DNA of 64,000 nucleotides from [Phialemoniopsis] sp. UDSM-2020 (lineage: Eukaryota > Ascomycota > Sordariomycetes > Thyridiales > Thyridiaceae): positions 1-64,000 of the forward strand of contig JAEILZ010000004.1 in assembly GCA_018873225.1 (NCBI GenBank), in the 5' to 3' direction. Under the pieces are notes generated by a model. The model saw only the letters and a list, made by a program, of their open reading frames with translations. It made no database searches and had not been told where the DNA came from. Shown here piece after piece: positions 44,620 through 53,884 of the stretch (position 1 is the stretch's first letter; every line of letters starts with the position of its first letter). The position numbers and the translations under genes were made by a program.

Positions 44620-45189
44620 ATGGAGACGATATACTACATCATCCTCGCGCTCATTGCCGTCTTTGTCATAGGCCCCGTAAGTGTCCCCCAACTCCGAACC
44701 CATGCCTTGAGGTCATTCGCGCAAAAGAGCTAACACTGCCTGACCCATCACAAGGCCCTGTTCGGGGACAAGTCGCCCATCCCAGAGACGTCCGAGAAGG
44801 TTCACAAGATCACCGACGCCGCCGAGCTGGACGCCCTCCTGTCGTCCACCGCGCGCGTCGTCGTCGATTTCTACGCCGACTGGTGCCCGCCCTGCCGGGC
44901 CATCGCGCCCGTCTTCTCCAGGCTGGCCGAGGAGCACGCCGTCCGGGGCCAGCTCGCCTTCGCCAAGGTCAACGTCGACCACGTCCACGCCGTCGCCCAG
45001 CGCTACAGCGTCTCGGCCATGCCGACGTTCATGTTCTTCCAGGGCGGTGTGCCAAAGGGAGTGGCGGTGGAGGGCTTGAAGGCGCGGCAGTCTGTGTCGC
45101 TTGATGCGGCTGGGTTGGTGGACAAGGTCCGTGGTGCGGACCGCGCTGCCCTCGAGGCAGTGGTTCAGGCTCTGGCGAGCAAGAAGTAG
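44620..45189 (+). CDS. Membrane-anchored thioredoxin-like protein
   Basis: Two exons, 44620-44676 and 44755-45189, encode 163 residues. Exon 1 is just a membrane anchor (METIYYIILALIAVFVIGP). The thioredoxin fold follows, with VVVDFYADWCPPC and both active cysteines at about 63 and 66, and the cis-proline loop SAMPTFMFF. The active-site sequence is WCPPC rather than the WCGPC of cytosolic thioredoxins; this lowers the redox potential difference but preserves a CxxC. A tail KARQSVSLDAAGLVDKV completes it. It should be an oxidoreductase held to an internal membrane; which one is unknown. Confidence 0.9.
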
Positions 45190-45533
45190 TCGGGGAATCC
45201 AGAGGCTTCTCGTTGGAAGACAGTACAGGACATCACATCACTCCATACATACCTAGACTTCATCTTCTCACAAAGTCACTGCATGTAATTGACACCCGAA
45301 ATAACCTTGTGGGAGGTCAACTGTGACCGGGCCGGTCCATGTGGGGCGGAGCTCCGATCGGAACGACAGTGAGGAGGGAAAGCAACGCCGCCTAAACACT
45401 TTACCGCAACGCGCTGTCTTTACGTCGCTAATGGTGAACAACGACATTGAATAGTTTGAAGGCTGTATCTGTTCTAGGAAGTCATTTGGTAGAGTCGTAA
45501 AACCTCGAGGCTCTCTTGTATATGCCAATCACC
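45190..45533. other. Intergenic with a GACCGG-G-CCGGTC palindrome
   Basis: A 344-base spacer before the short-chain dehydrogenase gene. GACCGG and its reverse complement CCGGTC flank a single G at 45325-45337, so the core reads CCGG-G-CCGG. This spacing is similar to known sites of some fungal zinc-cluster regulators, including the proline regulator PrnA; no link to the gene is shown. Confidence 0.4.
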
Positions 45534-46583
45534 ATGGATCTGGACAATTTGTTTCGAGTGAATGGAATGGTCATCGTGGTCACCGGCGGAGGCACAGGTA
45601 GGGGAGCCTCATATCCTTATTTCTAGATTAGCCTCAAGTCTCACTCGTCTCCAGGTATCGGCTTCATGATCGCCAAAGCTCTAGCAGAAGCTGGTGCTCA
45701 CCGCGTGTACATCGCTGGTCGGCGTATAGAGGTCCTAGAAGATGCAGTGAAACGCATCGACCGGGGCGATGCTGTCGTGCCCATCTGCTGCGACCTGACC
45801 TCCAAGATTAGCCTCGAGGCTGCCGTGGCTCAGGTCGAGAAGGAGGTTGGATACCTCAACCTTCTAGTCTGCAATGCTGGGATACAGGGACCCCAAGTGC
45901 CGGAGCCAGAGCCTACCACCACGATCGACGAGTTTCGGAACCAGCAGCTCGCTCACAGTATGGAGGATTTCACGCATACATTCCAGGTCAACGCCACGAG
46001 TATGTGGTATACCGCCATGTCCTTCTTGAAGTTGCTGGATTTGGGCAACAAGAAGGGCAACGTCGAGCAGACGAGCCAGGTCATTGTCACCAGCAGCATC
46101 GGGGGCTTCAACAAGAAAGCCCCAGGCGGGTGGGCGTACGGAGGGTCCAAGGCGGCCACGACCCATATGGCCCGGATGCTCAGTCATGTGCTGCCCAAAT
46201 GGGATATGAGGTGAGCAGCCCTCGCCTTCGCCTCTTGATGGTGATAGCGTAGCTAACTCTATATTCCTCCAGGATCAATGTCTTGTGCCCAGGATGTAAG
46301 TAACTCGAGATGAAAGTATCATTACAAGGCCTAACTTTGACCAATAGTATTCCCGAGTCAGGTCTCTGCTCCCGTAATTGAACGGCTCGGGGGCTCCCTG
46401 TCCGCAGAAGGAGGTCATATTCCTGTAGACAAAGGGTTCTGCCCGGCTGGCCGCATGGGCGACCAAAGAGACATGGCTGGTCAAATACTGTACCTGGCAT
46501 CAAGAGCTGGTGCTTATTGCAACGGAAACGTCATTGTCTGCGATGGTGGCAGACTCTCTATGCTCCCGAGCTCCGGCTATTAG
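45534..46583 (+). CDS. Short-chain dehydrogenase/reductase
   Basis: Four exons, 45534-45597, 45655-46210, 46273-46295 and 46348-46583, encode 292 residues. Exon 3 is only 23 bases. The Rossmann fold starts with VVTGGGTGIGF at about 16-26 (TGxxxGxG), has LVCNAGIQG near 110, and the catalytic Ser in VTSSIGGF with Tyr and Lys in YGGSK. The C-terminal CDGGRLSMLP is the usual end of the fold. NAD(P) preference is not obvious: the acceptor region reads AGRR, which favours NADP. Substrate unknown; the gene has no partner enzymes nearby. Confidence 0.92.
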
Positions 46584-46926
46584 CAGGCGAGAGTCCATGA
46601 TCCGGTGCAGCCAACAGCAGGTTGGACGTGTGCGAACGAGTCGAAAGACGGGTATAATACAACCAGATTCATATCAGAATCAAAGGGGACAAGAGATGAC
46701 ATTGAGATAGACATCTCCTAAGCAGGTTCAATTTGAATGTCGTGGGGTATAAAATCAACTCCGGTCCTTAACAGTCCCAGACGAACCTTCCTCAAGCTTG
46801 CCCAAGTCATACTATCATGATCCCTTAGACAGGACCCAAATCAGGACCACCATCAGGCTTGATTCCCTTTTCAGCACATCGTTGACAAAAGACACTCGTT
46901 TGACACTGGAACTGTCTGTTCAGTTG
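46584..46926. other. Convergent 3' spacer, no gene seen
   Basis: This 343-base gap lies between the 3' ends of the dehydrogenase and the small secreted protein genes, which converge. No further element is recognised. Confidence 0.5.
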
Positions 46927-47202
46927 TTAGCAGTCCGCCTTGAAGTCAACTTTACGACCACGTCTTCTTCCTCCAACGTCATAGAACCGTTTGGGGTTAG
47001 ACATGGGCGAAACATACTCCCAACTTCCCGGCGCGAACTTTTTGCAGTCGCAGTCTTTCACACAGTCCGGAGGCGGAGGGTCAGCACCATCCTCTCCATC
47101 TCGCGTGACTATGGACCTGGGGAGACCCTGGAGCGGACTGGGCGGCGCAGCAAGGATGCTACCGGAAAGGTACAGAGACAGGAGGATGGTTGTGACTCTC
47201 AT
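46927..47202 (-). CDS. Small secreted cysteine-containing protein
   Basis: A single exon encodes 91 residues. Residues 1-18 form a clear signal peptide (MRVTTILLSLYLSGSILA) with a likely cut before APPSP. The mature part has four cysteines, at 47, 51, 53 and 91 (DCVKDCDCKK in the middle, Cys as last residue), a proline run before the cluster and several basic pairs near the C-terminus. Size, signal and even cysteine count fit fungal small secreted proteins, a group that includes effectors, antimicrobial peptides and unknowns. No family motif is recognised. Confidence 0.65.
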   Translation of the reverse strand: MRVTTILLSLYLSGSILAAPPSPLQGLPRSIVTRDGEDGADPPPPDCVKDCDCKKFAPGSWEYVSPMSNPKRFYDVGGRRRGRKVDFKADC

Positions 47203-48392
47203 GATGATTGAATGGAAATGGAATGCAGTAATTTGATGGCAAGTATCGAAGAGTTCCGGTGGTGTTGAACAAAGTTATTTTCGTCTTGTTGTTGGAAATT
47301 GAGATTCTCAGCGATTTATATATACCTGATCCAAAAGAAAAAAAAAACACGCAACAATTCTTGTGTGAGGAAGGACAAATGCAAGGAGTACGAAACATAT
47401 TGCGGAACGACAAAGAAGTTTTGCCATTAGATTTCGAGTCGAGGCGGGAAGCAATATATGCCAGTCACAATATTCGGCTTCGTAGCCGTGTGGCTCTCCG
47501 TCCCATCTACCTGGATCGTAAAGCCGGCGATCTTAAAGATCTTGGCTCATAATGCCCTGCTTTGTATTAAAGACTACGTAACAAGTCATGACCAAAAGCC
47601 AAGCGTACGTGCTCGGCTAAATGGACCCCGTCTATACGCGCCGCGCCGCGCCTCTTTCGGCGAGTTTGATGCCGCGTCGCCAGCCTGCCGTTCCGGGACA
47701 ACAGCTCTTCGTCATGATGGGGTGCGACGTCTGAACGCGCCGAGGATAGCTGATTTGGCGCTGCAAAGAATCTTCTGTCGGCCCGAACATACTGCACTTC
47801 CGTGACGTGGTGCAAAGGAACAGGTCATGCTTGATCTTGTGTAGCAATGTTCCCGCCAAAATGACTTTGCTGCTGGAATAAGCGACCCTAGTGCAACATG
47901 AGAGCACAAGATGAGAGCAGACATGGGCGACAAGCGATAGCAATGACAGACGAGGCTGGAGCACAAGTGATAGCGACAGTGCTCAGCTGTGTGACACATG
48001 TAGCGAGAATTGTATGTAGTTTACAAGCCGTTTGGTCATTATATTCTAACAAACTCCAGGATTTCTGAGCTGCTACATCTTACAAGAGGCCCTGTCCAAA
48101 CTCTCCAACCCAGCCAATTATTTTGTGACATGTCGTTTTATGTACTCGAAGCAAACCGCCGTCTATCCACCCCCCAATGGGCCATGCCGGACCCAAACCT
48201 TTGCTCCATGCAAATGCCGTCGAGTACAAGAGTAGAGTGGTAGTAGGTAGGGCAACACGATGACGCGTACGCGGCCATGCGTCTATGCTGGTGACTCGCA
48301 AAGTGTGAGAAATGGATAAAGATAAGAAAACAAGTGTTGTACATGTGTTTTGTGCAGCGTGTGAAGGTCATGTGCCCAGCACGTCAGGGTAT
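47203..48392. other. Intergenic, no gene seen
   Basis: A 1.2-kb gap with overlapping short frames on both strands (up to 115 codons) and no domain. It includes the upstream region of the small secreted protein gene and the 3' end of the Tim50 gene. A run of nine A at about 47,338-47,347 and a GC-rich block CGCGCCGCGCCGCGCC near 47,637 are the only composition features. Confidence 0.45.
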
Positions 48393-50090
48393 CTAGGCCT
48401 TGGGGCTCTCCTGTGCGGGAGCCGATGCGGGCTTGGCGTCACTCGGGGGCACGAACCAGCCGGAGAAGGAGCTCTTCATGCTCTGCATGGCCTCCTGCTG
48501 GGCCTTCTCCATCTGGGCGGCCTCCTCCTTGAGCCACTTCTCGCCGTTCTCGCGGATCTCCTTCTCCATCATCTCGTAGGTGCGCTGGCCGCGTTCGCGG
48601 ACGATATCCTGCAGCATCTTGCCCTTGGCAAATTCCTCGCCGGGGTTGGGCTCGCCGTCGGGGCTGACCATGAGGCTCATGTTGCTAGGCTTGAGGCCCA
48701 GCAGGCTGCCCAGCGCTCCGATGCCGCTCTTGGTCTTGTGCTTGCCCTGGCTCTCCATCTGCTTCTGGAACTCTGCTCGGGCGATGGCCTCGCGCCGGGC
48801 GAACTCGGTAGGGATGTGCTTGCCCTCGAAGGAGTGCAGGACCTTGCGCACGTCACCGTACTGCATGGCGTAGATGTATTCGAGGAAGGGGATCAGGCCG
48901 ACAAGCTCCTGGTCCTTAGGGTCGCCCTTCCACTTGGGAAGCACAATGGCGTTGTCGGGCTGTTCGCGTACGTGCCGGGCATTGGTGTCGATGATGATTA
49001 CTTTGGAGAGGTCGCGGTTGAGGTAGGATAGATCCTGAAAAGGAAAATATTAGCAGGGTTGCTTTGATGTCAGAGAGGTATAAGGGAATGTTCTCACCTT
49101 GAGGATCTCGCCGTCCTTGTACTTGGTAGCTTCGCGGTACAGCGGCCACACAATGAACCGGTAAGGGTCGAGCTTGCGGACAAGAGGTTCGCCGATGGCA
49201 AAGGGCACAGTGGTGAATAGGACGAGCTCGTAGTACTGGCTGAGATAGTGCAGGAAGTAATCGACGCCGGGCCTCTTGGCGACGCGCCAGCCGTGCTCGC
49301 GAGACCACTCGCTGTGGACAAGCAGGTCCTCGAGACTGATGCAGAGGGTGTAAGGGCGCTCAAACATGGGGTCGGGATCGGGCAACAGCTTCTCAAAGGC
49401 GGGCTCGTGGTAGTAGGTCAACAGCTCCTTGGTGCGGGCGGTCGCGCGGTTCCACCACAGACCAACTCCCCAGCCGTTGGGAACATCGGGGTGACGCCTG
49501 GCCTCCTCCTCGTCCCAGTTCCTGCCCGAGTAGACGGTGGCGCCGACGATGAATAGAGCCGACATACCGAAGGCGTAGTTGGCAAACTTGGCGCGGCGCT
49601 TCTCGGACGATGAGATGTAGGCAGAGGCAGGGAGCTCGCCCTTTCCACGACCACCGGCCGATGCGTCCTCTTCGACGGTCGAGAGGGCGGAACGGTTGGT
49701 GGCGCCCGAGGTCTCGTACTCGAGGGTGGAGGGGATACCCTGCGTTAGATCGGGAAGCTGGTTGAAGGGGATTTCCTTCTCGGCCTCGGATGGCTGGGCA
49801 TCGGAAGGTGCAGCGGGTTCGGCAGGTTCTGAAGCACCGGTAGGAGCAGAATCTTGAGCGTCGCGAGAGGATTGGGACTCAGGAGGTGACGTCTTCGGGG
49901 TTTCGGATGAGCTCTGCTGGGAGTTCTGAGGGGCGCCGAATCTTGAGGATGAGGGCTTGTTGTCTTTTGCCATGCCCCTGACCCAGGCCGATGGCAATGC
50001 TGCAGGTGAGGCCCTCCATGAAGGGGCAGCTGGGGAGAAGCGCGCAATGGCAGCCGTCCGCACGGAGCGGGCGACCACTCTGGACAGCAT
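48393..50090 (-). CDS. TIM50: Mitochondrial import translocase subunit Tim50
   Basis: Two exons on the minus strand, 50090-49098 and 49034-48393, encode 544 residues from the Met MLSRVVARSVRTAAIARF. An Arg-rich presequence is followed by a Ser/Pro/Glu-rich stretch, one membrane span at about 175-195 (NYAFGMSALFIVGATVYSG), and the FCP/NIF-like domain facing the intermembrane space: LCISLEDLLVHSEW, YYELVLFTTVPFAIGEP, and KVIIIDTNARHV after the intron. As in other Tim50 proteins the phosphatase DxDx(T/V) site is degenerate (SLEDLLV). It is the presequence receptor of the TIM23 complex and is essential. An upstream frame extension to 50384 is not a start: it lacks the presequence pattern. Confidence 0.95.
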
Positions 50091-50450
50091 GATTGCGAGA
50101 CTTGTGAAGTTTGACACAGTCTTCTGGAAACCAAGGCTGTGATGTCGGCAAACAGTTGTTGGATTCCCCGGGTACTCCTTGAATTGGCTGATTTGGGGGG
50201 AGATGGAGCTGGCTTGGCTGGCGGCTCGAGGAAGCTCGAAGATTCCGTCACCAGATTTTTTGGCCTGGCTGATTGGGTCAAAAGTGGCCCATGCCTGTGT
50301 AGAGACGAGCCGGGACCCGCTGCGCCGGCTTGGGATGGTCTGTGCCTTGTAGACACCCAGCACGACGTGAGGCACGTGCATCAATTTGATGACTCAGCTT
50401 GCTCAGAGCGGGCAGTAAAAAAAAAAAAAAAAATCGAAAAAATTTGATTA
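50091..50450. other. Tim50 promoter side and tRNA tail region
   Basis: A 360-base spacer between the Tim50 start and the tRNA gene. It holds the tRNA terminator (described separately) and Tim50 promoter sequence, and no other gene. Confidence 0.5.
50417..50442 (-). terminator. RNA polymerase III terminator of tRNA-Cys
   Basis: On the minus strand the tRNA 3' end is followed at once by T6 (50442-50437) and then T17 (50433-50417). Runs of four or more T end pol III transcription; the second run is much longer than needed and may be a backup. Confidence 0.85.
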
Positions 50451-50522
50451 AGGAGCAACACGGGATCGAACCATGGACCTTAAGATCTGCAATCTCACGC
50501 TCTACCGCTGAGCTATTGCTCC
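50451..50522 (-). tRNA. tRNA-Cys (anticodon GCA)
   Basis: The minus strand gives a 72-base cloverleaf. The acceptor stem is GGAGCAA/TTGCTCC, the D arm has AGCTCAGCGGTAGAGC (A box), the anticodon arm is TGAGA-TTGCAGA-TCTTA with the anticodon GCA, and the T arm is CATGG-TTCGATC-CCGTG (B box). The base after the acceptor stem is T, which is the discriminator U73 that cysteinyl-tRNA synthetase requires. No intron is present. CCA is not encoded, as normal in eukaryotes. Confidence 0.95.
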
Positions 50523-51168
50523 TGGAAATTATAGAGTGGAGCTTCCATGTTCTGTCCAAGACACTTCCGCCACTCTTGTCCATCCATTTGGACGTGCTGA
50601 TAACAGAGTGATGATAACAATAGGTCAACTGTGATCATGTGTGGTGTCGGGTGCCCGCTTTCCTTCCCCCGCTTTTCTCGTTCCCCGCCCGTTTGTTGCA
50701 GGGGGGAAGGCAAAGGCAAAGCCAAAGCCAAAGAAGACTTGCAATTTTGCGGGTGGCGTCTTTTGCCGGCATCCATCATTGAATCCAATTCTGCAGGGCA
50801 GTCTTCTTCTACTACGTACTCTACCAAGCAAGTGCTGTCCGCCCGCCTCTTCCGTCCGTACTTCGGAACCTCCCTCAGAGCCAACCACACACCATACACC
50901 AGACCACCTGCACCCCCTCCTCGAAGGCACGCGAACACACCCTCTTCCTGGCTGGCCAAGTCTCAACCAGACCCCTTCGAAGGCATACTCCTCTTCTGAA
51001 CTCTTCTTCCCCTCCTCCACCGCAACGCCCTGTCCGACCTGTTCATCCTCGTCCCCCACAAACCTTGTCTCTCTTCTACGCTTCTTCAGCATTCCGGCAC
51101 TTCGACAAGACTTGACAGACAGTCGAAACACAATCCTTCAACTACACCCGACAACCTCGTAATCCACC

Positions 51169-51195
51169 ATGGCTGCGGCGCCTGCTGCATTCTAG
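51169..51195 (+). promoter_or_regulatory. Upstream open reading frame MAAAPAAF
   Basis: ATG at 51169 lies in a near-ideal initiation context (CCACCATGG) and reads eight codons to TAG at 51193-51195, 272 bases before the main start at 51468. Scanning ribosomes would be expected to use it, so it could hold back translation of the 2EXR protein unless the leader is spliced. Its stop codon is inside the hairpin arm. Confidence 0.55.
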
Positions 51196-51254
51196 AGGGT
51201 GGTCTTCCGTCGATTGAACTGCCAGCAGCACTCACGATGGCACCACCCTCTAGA
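51191..51254 (+). repeat. 13-base perfect inverted repeat in 5' leader
   Basis: TCTAGAGGGTGGT (51191-51203) and ACCACCCTCTAGA (51242-51254) are perfect reverse complements separated by 38 bases. In RNA they would form a stable stem that starts at the stop codon of the upstream frame. It is 214 bases before the main start codon. Confidence 0.8.
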
Positions 51255-51467
51255 GTTCTGTCTCCTCGACCACTTGGACTCTCCTGCGAAACACGAATTT
51301 ACGATTGAATCCTACTGCAGCCGGCTGCCACTTTCGCCTTTTCTCCCACCGAGTGTCGTTCACCAGATCACGCAGCTTACCGCGTCATTTAGCGAGTACC
51401 CAATATCAACATTTTCTGCCATCGGTTTTCCGAGCCGTGTCCTGCAAAACCTTCACTATATCACAAG

Positions 51468-52439
51468 ATGGCGCGACGACCCAGACCAAACAAAACGTCG
51501 CGACCTGCGCGAGCTCAGGGCCCTACCCTGGCTCCGACGCCCATTCCCTCGGCACAGTCGACACCCCTCAGTTCTGCACAGCCCTCCACTTATCCCACCG
51601 AGGACGAGTACGACCAGGACGATACTAGCCAGATTCCGATGCACAAACTCAGCTTAAATGAGGCGCCCGAGGGCGAGGCCAAGGCGGTCGTCAAGGCCCG
51701 TAAGAAGCCTACCAAGCCGTTTCCCTTCCTCGCCCTACCGTCTGAGCTGCGCATCAAGGTCTACGAGTATCACTTTGCTGGAACCAACAAAGTAATTGAT
51801 CTCGACCCGAGCAACTTCAAGCGCATTTGGAGGAATCTGCACCTCCTGCGCACATGCCGTACCATCTACTCGGAAGCCTCGTACTTCTTCTACAGCACGC
51901 GCACCTTCCGCGTCTTCCCCACTCACCCCGGCCGTTTCTTCAAGACCAAGAAGCCGCTGCTGGCGCGACTCAACGCCCGCCAGCGCGCCTTGATCACGTC
52001 GCTCGAGCTGCGCCTCGGCCCTGGCTGGAGCAAGCCGCCCCGAGGGTGGGTCGTCAACCCGGCGCTCGGCCTGCAGGACTGCGTCAGCGTCCGCAGATTG
52101 AGTGTGTTTGTGCAGTTGGACCCCAGTCTCAGCTGGCTCGAAGGGTTCAGGAAGGCCGACGGCTTCTACGAGGCCTTCTCGCGAGACCTCCTCGTCGGAC
52201 TGCTGACGGGCGTACCCCACCTCGACAGGGTCGAGTTCGACGCATGGGAAAGCGTGCGCAAGTCGTCCCCCATCATACAGGCGCTGCTCAACGCGACGCT
52301 AGAAAACCGAAGAAAGATCTGCTGGGGCCCGGAAAGAGGATGGACCGACCATGACGACGACCTCGAGCCCCCGACGATGCCCGCTGCGGCTTTGATGAGT
52401 GCGCACGGGCTGGGGGCGCCTCTTTTAGTGGCCGCTTAA
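51468..52439 (+). CDS. 2EXR (F-box-like) domain protein
   Basis: A single exon encodes 323 residues. Residues 1-80 are low complexity (Pro/Ser/Gln, then an acidic patch and KARKKPTK). The motif FPFLALPSELRIKVYEYHF at about 85-103 is the start of the 2EXR/F-box-like fold common in fungi, followed by LHLLRTCRTIYSEASYFFYS and RQRALITSLELRLGPGW. Such proteins are thought to be scaffolds or adaptors; few are characterised. The leader with upstream frame and hairpin suggests translational control. Confidence 0.8.
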   Translation: MARRPRPNKTSRPARAQGPTLAPTPIPSAQSTPLSSAQPSTYPTEDEYDQDDTSQIPMHKLSLNEAPEGEAKAVVKARKKPTKPFPFLALPSELRIKVYEYHFAGTNKVIDLDPSNFKRIWRNLHLLRTCRTIYSEASYFFYSTRTFRVFPTHPGRFFKTKKPLLARLNARQRALITSLELRLGPGWSKPPRGWVVNPALGLQDCVSVRRLSVFVQLDPSLSWLEGFRKADGFYEAFSRDLLVGLLTGVPHLDRVEFDAWESVRKSSPIIQALLNATLENRRKICWGPERGWTDHDDDLEPPTMPAAALMSAHGLGAPLLVAA

Positions 52440-53884
52440 GGCTCTATCAGTTTGCAACAATCCCATGGTTTGGTGGGACGGCGTTGGGTCGGATTTGGCT
52501 TTTTGGGTCCGCAAGCCTGGATGGGTATTCATGAGACACGTCTCTACTTATTGTTATGATCAATTTGGACTGAACTTACAAAGAGCTCTGTGGATCCCCG
52601 CCGTGCCATGTGTAAATAGATCTTACCCCATGTGTCAGACCTCACCCATATCCCTTTCTGCGTGTATGCAGGCACCTTTTCAAGGGATGCAACGCTCTTT
52701 TATCCCATACCATGGTCCTGATCTTGCCTTGGCGCTTGAAACACCTATGAGCTTGCTGGACCATAGAGTTGGTTTGCCGCGGAATGTCGATTTGTGGATG
52801 CTTCTGCGTGCCTGGTTCTCCAGAATGTCACCTTCGTATTGGCTACATAAGTCAGATCGATCCCCAGAAACTAAAACCCCAAGTTTCGTTTCTCAGGGCC
52901 GTCGTGCCGGCTTAAGGACCTGCTTTGGCCGGAGTTGTTGCTCTAGTCGCGCGACTGAGGCCAGGAATGGGGCCGAGTTTGCACCATGAACCCCAGACCG
53001 AGAATGGGTCCACGAAGCGCACCAACGATATCATGTTTTGGCTGGCAGGGGGGGTGGAGGAGACTGCCGAAGCTAAAACACCCGTCGGTTCGTATGATCT
53101 AAAGTTCCTAAACATTGAACTCCGCGTTGTTGCTGCTGCGTCTTCGAGAAAAACTGAAGACTTCACTATGTTATTCAGATAGGGACGACAAGTGCGGATC
53201 TTCGAGTCCATTTTGGCTTAAGCAAGGTCCAGTTTCCCGAGTCTGAAGCTCTCGGAGATGGATGCTCTGTATGCAGTCGGAAATTAGGGTATTTTCAAGA
53301 AATGCTTGTACCGAGCTTGTGCCAACTTGACTCCACCACATCCGCCGGCCGTGCAGCTTGCTAAGATGAAAAGCGCCGGCTTAACGATGCCCAGAGATGC
53401 ACCTCCGTTTCGACGTGCGGTAGAGCCAGCCCCGCGCCGGCCGGGTACCCCAGACCTCTCCTGGGAAGCTGCCCGACCCTTGTCCGCATCCAGCACTACA
53501 GGTTCCACTGCATCCCACCCTGAAACTTCCACCAATGATCGCTTCTGAAGCATGGAGAAGCACGGCTTGAGCCCGCGCTGCCTTCCTCTCTTTGAGACTC
53601 ACATGCGCGATCTGCACGCTCCCTGAACTAGACTGTCTCTCCCCCCGATCCAGGGTGGACGGGGGTGACACCGGCTTTGACGTGCAGTAGCTACGGCATG
53701 CACGGTCCGGCGGCCCAGCAGTGCTTGAGTCTGGGACGTTTCCACTGGCTGAGGTCAGCCCACACAGACGATAGATCTGCTGAAGCTATTAAGATGCTTC
53801 CTACCCCAAGCTGTACCGCCTGTCCCAAAACATGCAAATCAGCTCTCCAAGCATCAAGGCTTAGTGCAGTGAACGAAGGTCGAG
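52440..53884. other. Intergenic, no gene seen
   Basis: About 1.45 kb between two co-oriented genes. Frames of 70-174 codons occur but overlap, lack domains and have no splice partner. The last part should be the transporter promoter. Confidence 0.45.

Larger units (their letters stand above)
50523..51467. other. Promoter and long leader of the 2EXR gene
   Basis: A 945-base region between the tRNA and the next coding start. Pyrimidine-rich stretches precede a leader with an 8-codon upstream frame and a 13-base hairpin. The minus frames here (148 and 168 codons) lack domains. The leader may also contain an intron, since several GT and AG sites exist. Confidence 0.45.

Noticed and set aside
44499..45104. 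Plus-strand frame of 201 codons, Arg/Pro-rich
   Set aside because: A shifted frame over the thioredoxin gene; the WCPPC frame with its anchor exon is the real one.
45325..45337. CCGG-G-CCGG as a proline-regulator site for PUT1
   Set aside because: It lies 4.5 kb beyond the PUT1 3' end and in front of a short-chain dehydrogenase gene; a chance match is more likely.
50091..50384. N-terminal extension of Tim50
   Set aside because: The extension lacks presequence character, while the Met at 50090 starts a textbook mitochondrial presequence.
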